Shown in pieces: positions 28,485-37,590 of a stretch of 64,000 bases of DNA. Positions within the stretch are counted from its first letter, which is position 1. Each line of letters begins with the position of its first letter. Under the pieces are notes generated by a model. That model did not search any database, was not told the origin of the DNA, and worked only from the letters and a program-made list of their open reading frames with translations. Where the stretch lies: contig CAVTWS010000015.1 in the NCBI GenBank assembly GCA_963738445.1, positions 496,001-560,000 of the forward strand, in the 5' to 3' direction. This DNA comes from CAVTWS01 sp963738445 (GTDB lineage: Bacteria > Actinomycetota > Acidimicrobiia > Acidimicrobiales > SHLQ01). The translations under genes and the position numbers were made by a program.

Positions 28485-29264
28485 TCAGTCCGACCTGGTG
28501 GTCAGCCCACCGTCGACTGGAATCACCGTGCCGGTGACGAACGACGCGGCCGGCAGCGCCAGCGACAGCACCATGTGGGCCACTTCCTCCGGCTCTCCGT
28601 ACCGGGGTATGGCCAGATGACGTTTGGCGTAGGCGGCCTTCATGTCGTCGGGGATGGCCTCGGTCATGCCGGTCCGGATGGGACCGGGGCAGATGGCGTT
28701 GACGGTGATGCCGTCACGTCCGAGTTGGACCGCCAGTGACCGGGTCAGCCCCACCACTCCGTGTTTGGCGACGCTGTAGGGGCCGGTGCCGCGGGAGGCG
28801 CCGAGCGCCTCGGTCGAGGCGATGTTGACGATGCGCCCGGCGTCGCTGGCTTGCAGGTGAGGCAGGCACGCCCGCACGGTGCGCACGTGGGCCGTGAGCA
28901 ACACGTCGATCGCGAGGTCCCACGTTGCCGGGTAGTTGTCGTCGGCGATGTGGGCGCCGATCCCGATCCCGGCGTTGTTGACGAGGATGTCGAGACGCCC
29001 CCATCTCTCGACGATCTCACCGACGACGATGACGACCCTCTCGTCGTCGCGCACGTCGAGGGCCCAGCCGGCGGCGGAGCCCCCGGCGTCGGTGATGGCG
29101 GCGACCTCGCGATCGACCGCCGTCTGCGACAGGTCGGTCAGGGCCACGTGGGCGCCTTCGTCGGCGAACAGCCGGGCCGTCGCCCGGCCCATGCCGGAGG
29201 CGGCACCGGTGATGAACACGACACGACCGGCGACCGAACGGGAGAGCGAAGAGAGAGGGGTCAT
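28485..29264 (-). CDS. short-chain dehydrogenase/reductase (SDR)
   Basis: A 259-residue classical SDR with TGAASGMG (about 19-26), NNAGIG, INIASTEALGAS-type strand 5 with catalytic Ser (IVNIAST), YSVAK as YxxxK, and a PGPIRTGM loop. The C-terminal VTGTVIPVDGG is typical. Its ATG overlaps the stop codon of the patatin gene upstream (ATGA, 29261-29264), so the two are co-translated and may act in the same lipid-related pathway. Confidence 0.87.
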   Translation of the reverse strand: MTPLSSLSRSVAGRVVFITGAASGMGRATARLFADEGAHVALTDLSQTAVDREVAAITDAGGSAAGWALDVRDDERVVIVVGEIVERWGRLDILVNNAGIGIGAHIADDNYPATWDLAIDVLLTAHVRTVRACLPHLQASDAGRIVNIASTEALGASRGTGPYSVAKHGVVGLTRSLAVQLGRDGITVNAICPGPIRTGMTEAIPDDMKAAYAKRHLAIPRYGEPEEVAHMVLSLALPAASFVTGTVIPVDGGLTTRSD

Positions 29265-31150
29265 GAGGTGTGGGTCTCCTCGACGGCGTCGGTCTTCTCC
29301 AGCAGTCCCTGCGAGCGGGTCGACACACCTAGGGACACGCCTCGAGGGCCGCCCCGGCTCAGCCGCGCCTGGTCGACGCTGAAGAACCGCCCGAGGCTCG
29401 CGGCGACGGCGGAGTTCCGCTGCGGGGTCCAGTCATCTCGATACGGCAGCCAGGTGGTCCGCTTGGGAGCGGCGCCGATCTTGGCGTACTCGCCCGTCTC
29501 GAAACCGGCTCGGGCGGCGGTCAGGTACCGACCCAGACCGCTGAGGAAGCCGCGGTAGCGGATGAATCGGTGGCGATCCCATTGGTGCTCGGAGATCTCG
29601 TCGGGGATCCCCTCCGGCGGCTCGTACGCGCCCGGTTCAGAGCGCTGGATCCACGCCAGGTTGGCGCCGGCCACGGTGCCTCGGGGGATCATGCCGAGCA
29701 TCGTGTCCGTGTCCATGTCGAGGTTCATGCCGCCTTCGCCCTCGTCGAGGGCGATGGTGCAGATGCGGTCGCGATATCCCGTCGCCAGGCGGAGCGAATT
29801 GTCGGACCAGTTCTGCATGGTGTCGAACACGGCGGCCAGCAGGTCGAGCGGCGAGGTGATGTCCTGGCGCCCGGGGCTGAAGCCGGTGTTGGTCTTGAGG
29901 GGCCGCCACACGTTCGAGCTGGGCGGGCGGGAACGATCGCCACCCCCGCCGAGATTGATGCCGTAGGTGGGCCGGGTGGGCAGCGGGCTGTCGAACAGGT
30001 GGATCGGGAGGTTGGACGTGATGCCGCCGTCGGAGAGCCAGCAACGCACGTACTGCATGGTCCACGTGTCGCCGGTCCGCACCGGCAGGAAGCTGTGCAG
30101 CGGCACCGCCGACAGCAGGATCGGGAAGGACAGGCTGAGCCGGGCGCCGAGCAGGATCGGAAGGTCATCGGTGGGTGGCAGGGGAACGAGACCGTGAGCG
30201 TCGAGCGCCTCGCGGCGGTCCTCTTCGCTCACGTCGATCGACGATCCCGCCGTCACCAGGTGGTCGACGACGTCATCGGGGAAGAGCCGGCGCAGCTCAT
30301 CCGGATCGAAGGCCCAGCGGTCGCTGTTGAAGGGGAACACCTCGCTGCTGCCCTGCGTCAGGTTGGTGGTCATGGTGACGAGGTTGACCCCCGCCGTCTT
30401 CAGGTCCCCGTAGGTCACGGGTCGGGTGGAGGTCGCCGGCCCGCCGCTTCCGTCGCGCCGACCGGCGAGGGTCTCGATCTGACCATGGAGCCAGTCGGTG
30501 AGCCCAGGATGGGTCGCGCCGTCGACGGTCCGGCCGTTGCACAACCCGTGCTGGTTGGCGGCCACCGCCGCCGGCGCCTCGCGCATCAGCAACCTCGCGC
30601 CGACGACCAGGAGCGAGATCAGCCACAGGCCGATGACGCAGAGGACCAGGAGGACGCCCGCCACCGTGTGATACCAGGCCCCCTCCACGATGGCGGCCGC
30701 CAGCAGGAAGACCGCTCCCGTGATGGCGATCGCCCCCGCCAGCATGGCCAGGGCTCGGCGCGTACCGATCGCCACGAGCATCGAGCAGACGGTGACGATG
30801 CGTTTGACGCCGCTCGTCGACCGAACGGCCCACAGGAGATCGAAGGTCTCAGCGGTGGCCGGTTGGGCCTGGAAGAGACGGCGGAGACCCGTGCGGCCGG
30901 CCCCGTCGGCGACTGACATCTCGACCGGCAGCCTCGCCAGGGCCGCGAAGCCGCCGTTCGTCGAGGTGCGCCCCAGTTCGGCGGCCGCCGCGGCGACGGC
31001 GGCGATGGCGCCGGCGGACGAACCGCCGATGCTGCGGAGCCGGTGGTCTCGGGCGATCTCGGCGATGGCGGGCGGGTAGACGATCCCGCTCGTGATCCCG
31101 CCCTTCATGATCAGGTCGCACTCGTAACGAGGTTCGTCGTGTTCGGTCAT
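29261..31150 (-). CDS. patatin-like phospholipase with internal membrane helices
   Basis: A 629-residue protein. The patatin fold starts at once: an oxyanion-hole stretch KGGITSG (16-22), the nucleophile elbow GGSSAG with Ser45, and much later the catalytic Asp in LSDGGITSN. Between the elbow and the dyad Asp there are two to three hydrophobic segments (about 135-190: MLAGAIAITGAVFLLAAAI and LLVLCVIGLWLISLLVV), an unusual insertion. Actinobacterial relatives of this size are uncharacterised. Lipid acyl hydrolysis at the membrane is inferred. The ATG at 31150 is chosen because upstream codons would extend into a non-homologous leader. Confidence 0.82.
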   Translation of the reverse strand: MTEHDEPRYECDLIMKGGITSGIVYPPAIAEIARDHRLRSIGGSSAGAIAAVAAAAAELGRTSTNGGFAALARLPVEMSVADGAGRTGLRRLFQAQPATAETFDLLWAVRSTSGVKRIVTVCSMLVAIGTRRALAMLAGAIAITGAVFLLAAAIVEGAWYHTVAGVLLVLCVIGLWLISLLVVGARLLMREAPAAVAANQHGLCNGRTVDGATHPGLTDWLHGQIETLAGRRDGSGGPATSTRPVTYGDLKTAGVNLVTMTTNLTQGSSEVFPFNSDRWAFDPDELRRLFPDDVVDHLVTAGSSIDVSEEDRREALDAHGLVPLPPTDDLPILLGARLSLSFPILLSAVPLHSFLPVRTGDTWTMQYVRCWLSDGGITSNLPIHLFDSPLPTRPTYGINLGGGGDRSRPPSSNVWRPLKTNTGFSPGRQDITSPLDLLAAVFDTMQNWSDNSLRLATGYRDRICTIALDEGEGGMNLDMDTDTMLGMIPRGTVAGANLAWIQRSEPGAYEPPEGIPDEISEHQWDRHRFIRYRGFLSGLGRYLTAARAGFETGEYAKIGAAPKRTTWLPYRDDWTPQRNSAVAASLGRFFSVDQARLSRGGPRGVSLGVSTRSQGLLEKTDAVEETHTS

Positions 31151-31284
31151 GTCGTCGCCTCCCGGCCCGGGCGTGGGCGGATGCCCGCGATCGTAGACCT
31201 GGGGCCCCGTCCGGCCCGAAGGGTGCCGACCCAGGCGTCCGATATCCGCCACCGCGGCCGGGTGCGCGGGGTTAGCGTGACCCG

Positions 31285-32724
31285 GTGACAACCGCTGCTG
31301 CCCGACCGTTCACGACCGAGGATTGGCTGCTGCTCCTGGCGCCCGCGGCGATCTGGGGGTCGAGCTTCCTCTTCACCGCCGAAGCGCTGGAGTCCTTCGA
31401 ACCCGGCATGGTGACGTGGTTGCGGGTGGCCTTCGGCTTCCTGGCTCTCCTGGCCGTGCCCGGTTCACGCGTCCCGCTGCCCCGGTCGGCCTGGCCCAAG
31501 GTGGCGGCGCTCGGGTTCTTCTGGATGGCGTTCCCGCTGAGCATGTTCCCGATCGCGCAGCAGTGGATCAACTCGTCCATCACCGGGATGCTCAACGCGG
31601 CGATGCCGTTGTTCACCGTGCTCATCGGGTGGTCGATGTTCCGATTGGGGACCACGGGTCGGCGGTTGGCCGGGGTCCTCGTCGGGTTCGCCGGGATCTG
31701 CTTCATCGGCATCCCCACGGCCCGGCTCGACGGCACCGACGCGTGGGGCATCATCCTCGTGCTGCTCGCCGTGGCCTCGTACGGCGTCGCGGTGAACATC
31801 GCTGCGCCGCTGCAGGCGCAGCACGCGGCGCTGCCGGTGCTCGTCCGGGCCCTCGCAGTCGCGCTGATCCTGGTGACCCCGGGCGGTGCCGTGGCCGTCG
31901 GTGGGTCGAGCTTCTCGTGGATCGCGCTCGGTCAGTGCCTGTGGCTGGGTGCGCTCGGCACGGGCGTGGCGTTCGTCTGCGCGGCGACCCTGGGCGGTCG
32001 GCACGGACCGCTGCCGATGGCGGTGGTGACCTACTTCATTCCGATCGTGGCCACGGTCCTGGGCGTGGTCTTCCGCGACGAATCGATCGATGGCTGGGCA
32101 GTCATCGGTGGGTCTCTGGTCCTGGTCGGCGCCGGGATGGCCACGGCGACGAAGCGGGCGGTGGCCGTCCTGGCGCCCGACCCCGCCATCGAGCGCGCCG
32201 GGCTGACGCTCGTCATCCGTCCACGGGCTCGCCGTCCTCGGCGTCGACCTCGCCCGGGCCGGAGGCTCCGCCACCGAACACGCCCTGGAGGAAGGACGAC
32301 GCGGCGTCGACCGCCGACCCCAAGGCGTCGGCCAGCACGAACTCCGGCTCCGGCGCGGGCGGTTCGGGAACCACCACCTCTGGCGGCAACGGCTCCGGCT
32401 CGGGCGCGTCCGGCGCGACACCGGCCGTGCCGGTCCCGAAGTCGTCGTCCGTGCCGAAGTCGTCGTCTGAGCTGTCGTCGACGGGCTCGTCGTCGGCGAG
32501 CCGCTGCTGGTCGGCGAGGAGTCGGTCGTTCTCGTCGACGGCGTTGCCCTGTTCGTCGAAGAAGAGCGCGTCGACCGGGGCGCGGAGCTCGTTGTCGCCG
32601 TCGACGAGGTTGCCGAAGGCGTCGAATTGCAGGGCGCCGATGTCGCCGACGGGTTCGAGCACGTCGAAGTGGTTGCCCTCCTCGTCGAAGACCTCGTGGT
32701 TCCCATCGTTGTCGTCCTCGGTGA
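31285..32724 (+). CDS. EamA-family (DMT) transporter, probable frameshift at the 3' end
   Basis: A ten-helix drug/metabolite transporter. The two EamA repeats run from residue 12 to about 295 (AAIWGSSFLF, MVTWLRVAFGFLALLA, GAAMPLFTVL-like motif NAAMPLFTVLIGW, and the second half ending GGSLVLVGAGMATATKRAV). The open frame runs on as an Arg/Pro-rich tail with no transporter character. That tail is simply the antisense of the acidic repeat gene and overlaps it by 512 bases. A TGA in the +1 frame at 32204-32206 would end the gene just before its convergent neighbour, so one extra base near 32.15-32.20 kb is the likely cause. The true end is then about 32206. Confidence 0.75.
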   Translation: MTTAAARPFTTEDWLLLLAPAAIWGSSFLFTAEALESFEPGMVTWLRVAFGFLALLAVPGSRVPLPRSAWPKVAALGFFWMAFPLSMFPIAQQWINSSITGMLNAAMPLFTVLIGWSMFRLGTTGRRLAGVLVGFAGICFIGIPTARLDGTDAWGIILVLLAVASYGVAVNIAAPLQAQHAALPVLVRALAVALILVTPGGAVAVGGSSFSWIALGQCLWLGALGTGVAFVCAATLGGRHGPLPMAVVTYFIPIVATVLGVVFRDESIDGWAVIGGSLVLVGAGMATATKRAVAVLAPDPAIERAGLTLVIRPRARRPRRRPRPGRRLRHRTRPGGRTTRRRPPTPRRRPARTPAPARAVREPPPLAATAPARARPARHRPCRSRSRRPCRSRRLSCRRRARRRRAAAGRRGVGRSRRRRCPVRRRRARRPGRGARCRRRRGCRRRRIAGRRCRRRVRARRSGCPPRRRPRGSHRCRPR

Positions 32725-34117
32725 TCTCGTCGGTGACGTCGACGCCGTCGGCGTCGCGGAGCCGGCCGTCGACGCCGCGGTTCAAGACGCTGAGGCGCTC
32801 CTCTTCGGCGGCTTGTCCCTCGGTGTCCTCGAACGGCACGATCACGTTCTGGTTCTCGTCGACGACGTTGCCCTCGGCGTCGAACTGCACTGCCTCGACG
32901 GGCACGATGACGTTGCCGTCCTCGTCGACGACGTTGCCCTCGTGGTCGAACAGGGCACCGCCGACCAGTCCGACGGGCCGGAGGACCTCGGCGACCTCCC
33001 GGCCCAGGGAATCACGAATCACGCCGCCACGATTGAGGAGCACGCCCGGGATCTTCTCCCCTTCGAGGTCTCGAAGCGAACCGTCGACGCCGCGAATCAA
33101 CGTGATGGCGGGAGCGTCGCGATTCGCGGCGCGCACCTCGGCCAGGTGGTCCTCCACCGCGTCGCCGTCGAACGGGTCGTCGGCCAGGGACTGTTGTTGC
33201 ACGATCACCGAGCCGTTCTCGTCGACGGCGTTGCCCTGTTCGTCGAAGAACAGGGCGTCGACCGGGGCGAGGAGCTCGTTGTCGTCGTCGACGAGGTTGC
33301 CGAAGGCGTCGAATTGCAGGGCGCCGATGTCGCCGACGGGTTCGAGCACGTCGAAGTGGTTGCCCTCCTCGTCGAAGGCCTCGTGGTTCCCATCGTTGTC
33401 GTCCTCGGTGATCTCGTCGGTGACGTCGACGCCGTCGGCGTCGCGGAGCCGGCCGTCGACGCCGCGGTTCAAGACGCTGAGGCGCTCCTCTTCGGCGGCT
33501 TGTCCCTCGGTGTCCTCGAACGGCACGATCACGCTCTCGTTCTCGTCGACGACGTTGCCCTCGGCGTCGAACTGCACCGCCTCGACGGGCACGATGATGT
33601 TGCCGTCCTCGTCGACGACGTTTCCTCGCTCGTCGAACCTGACCCCGCCGACCTCGCCGATGGGCGCGTGGATCTTCACGACTCGTCCGTCGCCGTCGAA
33701 GGTCACGCCGCGGCGGCTGACGAACCCGGACTGTTGCTCGAGCTCGTTCCCGTCAGCATCTCGGAACACACCATCGACCCCGCGGAAGACGTCGATGACC
33801 GGTGCCGCCTCCGGCGCCGGTCGGGGCGCACGTGGAGCGGGCGATGTCGTTCCGGTGGTCGGCTCGGGTGGCGAAGACGTAGGCGCGACGGTCTCGTCGA
33901 GCGCCGCGGCCGCCTCGGCCTCGGCTCCCTGAGCGTCGGGGATCACCTCGACCCCGGTATCGCCGGACGGCCCGGGCTCCGGTGGCGGGCCGTCGGCGTC
34001 GACCGTCTCTCGACGATCCACGCGCCCGATCAGCTCGGTGAGCAGTCGTTCGTCCTTGCCGTCGCCGTCGTCGACCAGCTCGCGAAGGAAGTCGCCCACG
34101 ATCCGTCTGCGTGCCAT
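32213..34117 (-). CDS. acidic repetitive protein of unknown function
   Basis: I do not recognise a family. The 634-residue product begins with a basic stretch (MARRRIVGDFLRELVDDGDGK) and a Pro/Ala/Glu region, then about 450 residues of repeats. The basic unit (about 110 residues, four times) runs RGVDG-x-x-RD-x-x-G ... PVG-x-x-G-x-x-FD-x-x-GN-x-VD-x-x-x-x ... FD-x-x-GN-x-VDEN. Two units make a 229-residue block that is duplicated almost exactly. Short D/N/G turns between hydrophobic pairs suggest beta-hairpins, perhaps calcium-binding. There is no signal peptide or membrane helix. The C-terminal tail (ADALGSAVDAASSFLQGVFGG) looks like an amphipathic helix. Confidence 0.7.
   Translation of the reverse strand: MARRRIVGDFLRELVDDGDGKDERLLTELIGRVDRRETVDADGPPPEPGPSGDTGVEVIPDAQGAEAEAAAALDETVAPTSSPPEPTTGTTSPAPRAPRPAPEAAPVIDVFRGVDGVFRDADGNELEQQSGFVSRRGVTFDGDGRVVKIHAPIGEVGGVRFDERGNVVDEDGNIIVPVEAVQFDAEGNVVDENESVIVPFEDTEGQAAEEERLSVLNRGVDGRLRDADGVDVTDEITEDDNDGNHEAFDEEGNHFDVLEPVGDIGALQFDAFGNLVDDDNELLAPVDALFFDEQGNAVDENGSVIVQQQSLADDPFDGDAVEDHLAEVRAANRDAPAITLIRGVDGSLRDLEGEKIPGVLLNRGGVIRDSLGREVAEVLRPVGLVGGALFDHEGNVVDEDGNVIVPVEAVQFDAEGNVVDENQNVIVPFEDTEGQAAEEERLSVLNRGVDGRLRDADGVDVTDEITEDDNDGNHEVFDEEGNHFDVLEPVGDIGALQFDAFGNLVDGDNELRAPVDALFFDEQGNAVDENDRLLADQQRLADDEPVDDSSDDDFGTDDDFGTGTAGVAPDAPEPEPLPPEVVVPEPPAPEPEFVLADALGSAVDAASSFLQGVFGGGASGPGEVDAEDGEPVDG
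32521..33647. repeat. 687-bp-period internal duplication
   Basis: About 440 bases at 32521-32960 recur at 33208-33647 with the same phase. For example, GCGTTGCCCTGTTCGTCG starts at 32541 and again at 33228, a distance of 687 bases (229 codons). Long stretches are identical at the DNA level, including synonymous positions. The duplication is therefore recent or kept alike by gene conversion. Confidence 0.85.
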
Positions 34118-34171
34118 CGCTGACCTCTCCTCGTCGTTTGGCGACTCCTACGACGGTCAGGCGGAACTGGT

Positions 34172-36188
34172 TCAGCCCGGCGGACCGTTCTCGGCCCGGG
34201 TCACCTCGACGAGGGTGTCCAAATAGGCGGCACCGCCGCCCCAGTCGGTGGGGGCGGCGCTGGTGAGCACGTTGACGTTGGCGGCATCGCCCCACCAGGC
34301 CCACGGCACGGCCACCACGCCGGGTCGCACCCGACCGGTGAAACGAGCCGCGAGGGTGAGCGACCCGGCATCGTTGTGGATCCGCACCGGGTCGCCCTCG
34401 GCGATCCCGCGGTCCGCCGCATCGGCCGGGTCGATCTCTACGTACGGACCGTCCTCCATTGGTCCGTGGTGAAGCGAGTACGTCGAGTTGAGGAACCGGC
34501 TGTGGGTCTTGGGGGTCTGGAGGCGCAGCGGGTGGCGCTCGGTGCCGGCAGGTGGTGGCGTGTAGGCGGGGAGGGGATCGTGGCCGAGCGAGCTCAGGCC
34601 GTCGTTGCGGAGCAGAGCCTTGCCGCTCGCGGTCGCGTATCCCCCACGGGAATAGGGCAGATGGGGGCGGGGCAGGTCGTGCTCGGCCCAGCCCCGGGCC
34701 CGCAGTTCGTCCAGATCGTGACCTCGGAGCGCCCGGGCGATCAGCGCCAGGTCGTCGAGCTCGAACAGCGGATCGGTGAGCGCGAAGGCGCCCGCCAGGC
34801 GCCGCCAGAGCTCGGTGTTGGGCACGGCTTCGCCGAGCGGTTCGATGGCCCGCTCGTTGAAGCCGATGTGCATCGACCCCCACGACTCGACCAGGTCGAG
34901 TTGCTCGATCTGGGTGGCGGCGGGGAACACGACGTCGGCGAAGCGGGCGGTGTCGGTGAGGAACTGCTCGGACACCACCGTGAAGAGATCGTCGCGGGCC
35001 AGGCCCTCCTTGACGAGGCCAGCCTGCGGAAAGGACACGACCGGATTGGCGCACCACAGGAACAGGGCGTGGATGCCGATGGCCGGATCGGTGAGCGCCG
35101 CGCCGAGTTGGTTCATGTTCACGAACCGCGTGTTCGGGGTGACCTCGGGCTCGAACACCGAACCATCGACGTGCTGGGTGGCCCAGATGCCGGTGGATCG
35201 AGCCAGGCCGCCCCCGGGAACGGTCCAGGCGCCGGTCAGCACCGGTATGCACGCCAGGGTGCGGAAGAACATGGCGCCGCTCTCGTGGTGCTCGGCGCCG
35301 ATGAGGGTTCGGATGAACGTTCGTTTGGTCGAGCCGATGAGCCGGGCCAGCTCCTCGACATCGGCCGCCGTCAGGCCGCACGCCTCCGCAGCCCGATCCG
35401 GGCTCCACTCCTGCACACGCTCGGCCAGATCCTCGAATCCCTCGGCGTGGGCTGAGACGTACTCGTGATCGACCCGGCCGTCACGAATCAGCACGTGCAT
35501 CACGCCGAGCATCGAGCGCGACATCGGTACCGGGGAGCGGTTGGAGGAACCAGTCGGCGGCCTCGGCGGTGAGCGTACGGATCGGGTCGATGACCACGAC
35601 CCGGGCGCCCGCACGCCGCGCCTCCTCGACGAACGGCCACAGGTGACGGTTCGTCAACCGGGTGTTGGTGCCCCACAGCACGATCACCTCGGCGTGCACG
35701 ATGTCCATGGGGTCGGCGCTCCGGCCCGATCCGTAAGTCGACGCGGTTCCGGCGCCCACGGTGGCACCGCAGATCGAGCCGGTGAGGCGGGAGGCGCCCA
35801 GGTGAGCGAAGAACCGGCGATCCAGGCACGACATCTGGATCACCCCCTGGGTGCCCGCATCCCAGAACGGCAACACCGCCTCGCCGCCGTGATCGGCGAT
35901 GACCGCCCCGACCCGCTCGGCCACGAGGGCGAGGGCCTCGGCCCACGACGCATGCCGGAAGGTGCCGGTTCCTTTGGGTCCGGTGCGGATCAGCGGATGC
36001 AGGAGCCGATCGGGCGCCTGCACCCGATCGAGGAACCGGTTGACCTTCGGGCACAACTCACCACGCGAATACGGATGCTCGGGGTTGCCCCGGAGCTTCA
36101 CGGCCTGGCCGTCGGTCACGGTGACGATCCAGCCACACGAGTCCGGGCAGTCGTGGTGGCAGGTGCCGAGGACGGTGTGCGTCGCCAT
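34172..36188 (-). CDS. DMSO-reductase-family molybdopterin oxidoreductase, one frameshift
   Basis: An approximately 670-residue bis-MGD enzyme of the formate-dehydrogenase/BisC group. The N-terminus has a [4Fe-4S] motif in TCHHDCPDSCGW (CxxxCxxxC, with a fourth Cys in GELCPKV). Then come GSICGATVG, IVLWGTN, and, after the break, FLWCANPVVSFPQ, DVVFPAATQIEQLD, a GYATASGKA-type loop and the C-terminal molydop-binding domain. The two frames join near 35511-35520, where GTDVAL must continue into MLGVMHVLIRDG. One extra base or two missing bases at a CG-rich spot explains it. No TGA stands at the metal-ligand position, so this is not a selenoprotein. The substrate is unknown. Confidence 0.82.
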
Positions 36189-36225
36189 GCCGACAGCCTA
36201 CGGAAGCCCGAGCCGTCCAATCGAT

Positions 36226-36260
36226 CGGAATTGGCGAGAAGTAGTCGTCGCCCAATTCCG
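36226..36260. terminator. hairpin between converging/tandem minus-strand genes
   Basis: Arms CGGAATTGG (36226-36234) and CCAATTCCG (36252-36260), with further pairing CGA/TCG inside, lie between the end of the nitroreductase-like gene and the start of the molybdoenzyme. It would end transcription of the upstream minus-strand genes. No clear T-tract is present. Confidence 0.45.
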
Positions 36261-36301
36261 GGCCCCGCCCCGTCGTCCAACGACGGGTGGCGAGGGAGTC
36301 G

Positions 36302-36677
36302 CTACTCCCAGGCGGCGAGCGGCTCGGTCTCGGGTAGACGGACGAGCGGGATGGGCCGATCGGTGCGGGCCTGATAGTCGGCATACCATGCCCGGTCGGC
36401 GACGAGGCCGTCCCAGATCTCCTGGCGCTCGTCGCCCTCCAGTTCCTCGGGGCGGGACAGAAACTGGCGTCCTGCACTTTGACGGGAACGACAGCGTTGC
36501 CGGGATCTCTCAGGTTGAGCAGCCAGGCCGGGTGCTTCGGGTGCCCGGCGAAGGACGCCACGACGATCCGGTGGCCGGTCGGGTCCGTCCACGTGGGGAG
36601 GGCGATCTTGTGCACAACTGCGGGATGACGTCGTGGCTCGGCGTCTCCCAGGCCTGTAGGACTTGCTGATCGCTCAC
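36302..36677 (-). pseudogene. deazaflavin-dependent nitroreductase-like gene, degraded
   Basis: Pieces of a DUF385/deazaflavin-dependent nitroreductase-type protein appear in three frames. A GTG at 36675-36677, overlapping the stop of the SnoaL gene, begins VSDQQVLQAWETPSHDVIP. From 36615 comes HKIALPTWTDPTGHRIVVASFAGHPKHPAWLLNLRDP. From about 36468 comes QFLSRPEELEGDERQEIW...ADYQARTDRPIPLV. The second junction needs one C restored (GGACGCC to GGACCGCC). At the first junction the segment that normally holds the TTGRRSG-type motif seems to be missing, about 40 residues. It is either a truncated gene or an assembly gap. Confidence 0.6.
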
Positions 36678-37084
36678 GGTGCCTCAGTGGATTCGGGGTC
36701 GACGGGAAGGTAGTACGGATCGTGAATCTGGGGATCAGCGGCGAAGAAGGTCCGCACGAGGTCGACGAGACCGTCGTCGCCCACCCGCCAGATCTCGATG
36801 GACCGGATGACCACCGCCCGGCCCTCGATCGTGCCGTGGTTGGCCAGGTCGACGGCGACCTCGCGACCGCACTCCACGACCCGCTCGGCCCGCAGGATCC
36901 ATCGGCGGTCGGGCTTCTGCGAGGTCGCCCATGTGGCCTCCATGGCCTCGACGCCCTGCTTGGTCGGACCGCCGACGGGGTCCTCGAACACGATGTCGGG
37001 GGCGAAGAGGGCGAGCCACCGGTCGCGATCCTGGTCGTTCCACGCTTCGCAATGAGCGGCGAAGGCCTCGGCTGCAGTTCCCAT
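36674..37084 (-). CDS. SnoaL-like/nuclear transport factor 2-fold protein
   Basis: A 136-residue small alpha+beta barrel protein. FAAHCEAWNDQDRDRWLALFAPDIVFEDPVGGPTKQG is a typical SnoaL-like opening, with Asp/Trp lining the pocket, and the end IWRVGDDGLVDLVRTFFA is also familiar. Members are ketosteroid isomerase, polyketide cyclases, limonene epoxide hydrolase and many of unknown function. The ATG follows AGGAGGACAC. It is translationally coupled to the nitroreductase-like remnant by GTGA. Confidence 0.78.
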   Translation of the reverse strand: MGTAAEAFAAHCEAWNDQDRDRWLALFAPDIVFEDPVGGPTKQGVEAMEATWATSQKPDRRWILRAERVVECGREVAVDLANHGTIEGRAVVIRSIEIWRVGDDGLVDLVRTFFAADPQIHDPYYLPVDPESTEAP

Positions 37085-37134
37085 GTGTCCTCCTGTCGTT
37101 CAACAATCCACCGCGAGGCAGCTTGTCTGGCCTC

Positions 37135-37590
37135 TCAAGGCGTCGGCGGCTCCGATTGCTGGCCCATGAGCCAACCGGCGATCGATCGCGAGTACTCCTC
37201 GAAGTCGAGGCGTGCCGGCGCCAGGGCCGCCGCGACGAGGCGCAGATCGATCTCGCCGTACTCGTGGACGAGCAGGTTCCGCATTCCGGCGGCTCGTCCG
37301 AGGCGCCCGGCGAGGTCGGGCGAGATGATGGATCGCCTTCCCATCTCGATGAACGACGAGCGGTACGTGCTTGGTGCCTGGCCGGCATGGGCAGCCAGGA
37401 CATGACCATTGATGGATCCCGCGAGCTCGACCAGCTGGGTCAGAACTCGCTCAACGGCGTGACGGAGGAGGCGATCGGCGGTAAGGGCTGTTTCGTCGAC
37501 CGCACCGACGGTCTCGAGATCAGCGAGCAGGTCCCGGATGGTGGCCAGACGCTGCTGGACGAGGTCGGGCGAGACGCGGCGCGGATTCAT
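37135..37590 (-). CDS. hepT: HepT-like HEPN toxin
   Basis: A 151-residue all-helical HEPN protein. The toxin motif R-x4-H-x-Y is complete: R104 in RNLLVHEY with H109 and Y111. HepT toxins act as RNases or tRNA-targeting enzymes and are silenced by the MntA nucleotidyltransferase, which adds AMP units to the tyrosine next to the catalytic site. The ATG overlaps the stop of mntA (37587-37590), the normal order for this pair. An intact motif suggests the toxin is active. Confidence 0.85.
   Translation of the reverse strand: MNPRRVSPDLVQQRLATIRDLLADLETVGAVDETALTADRLLRHAVERVLTQLVELAGSINGHVLAAHAGQAPSTYRSSFIEMGRRSIISPDLAGRLGRAAGMRNLLVHEYGEIDLRLVAAALAPARLDFEEYSRSIAGWLMGQQSEPPTP

Noticed and set aside
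32213..33647. CRISPR-like array suggested by regular repeated strings in 32.5-33.6 kb
   Set aside because: The repeats are in frame in one long gene, have no unique spacers of constant length, and no cas genes are present.
35481..36188. Possible Sec residue in the formate-dehydrogenase-like enzyme
   Set aside because: The break between its two halves is a change of frame, not an in-frame TGA, and it lies after the position of the metal-ligand residue.
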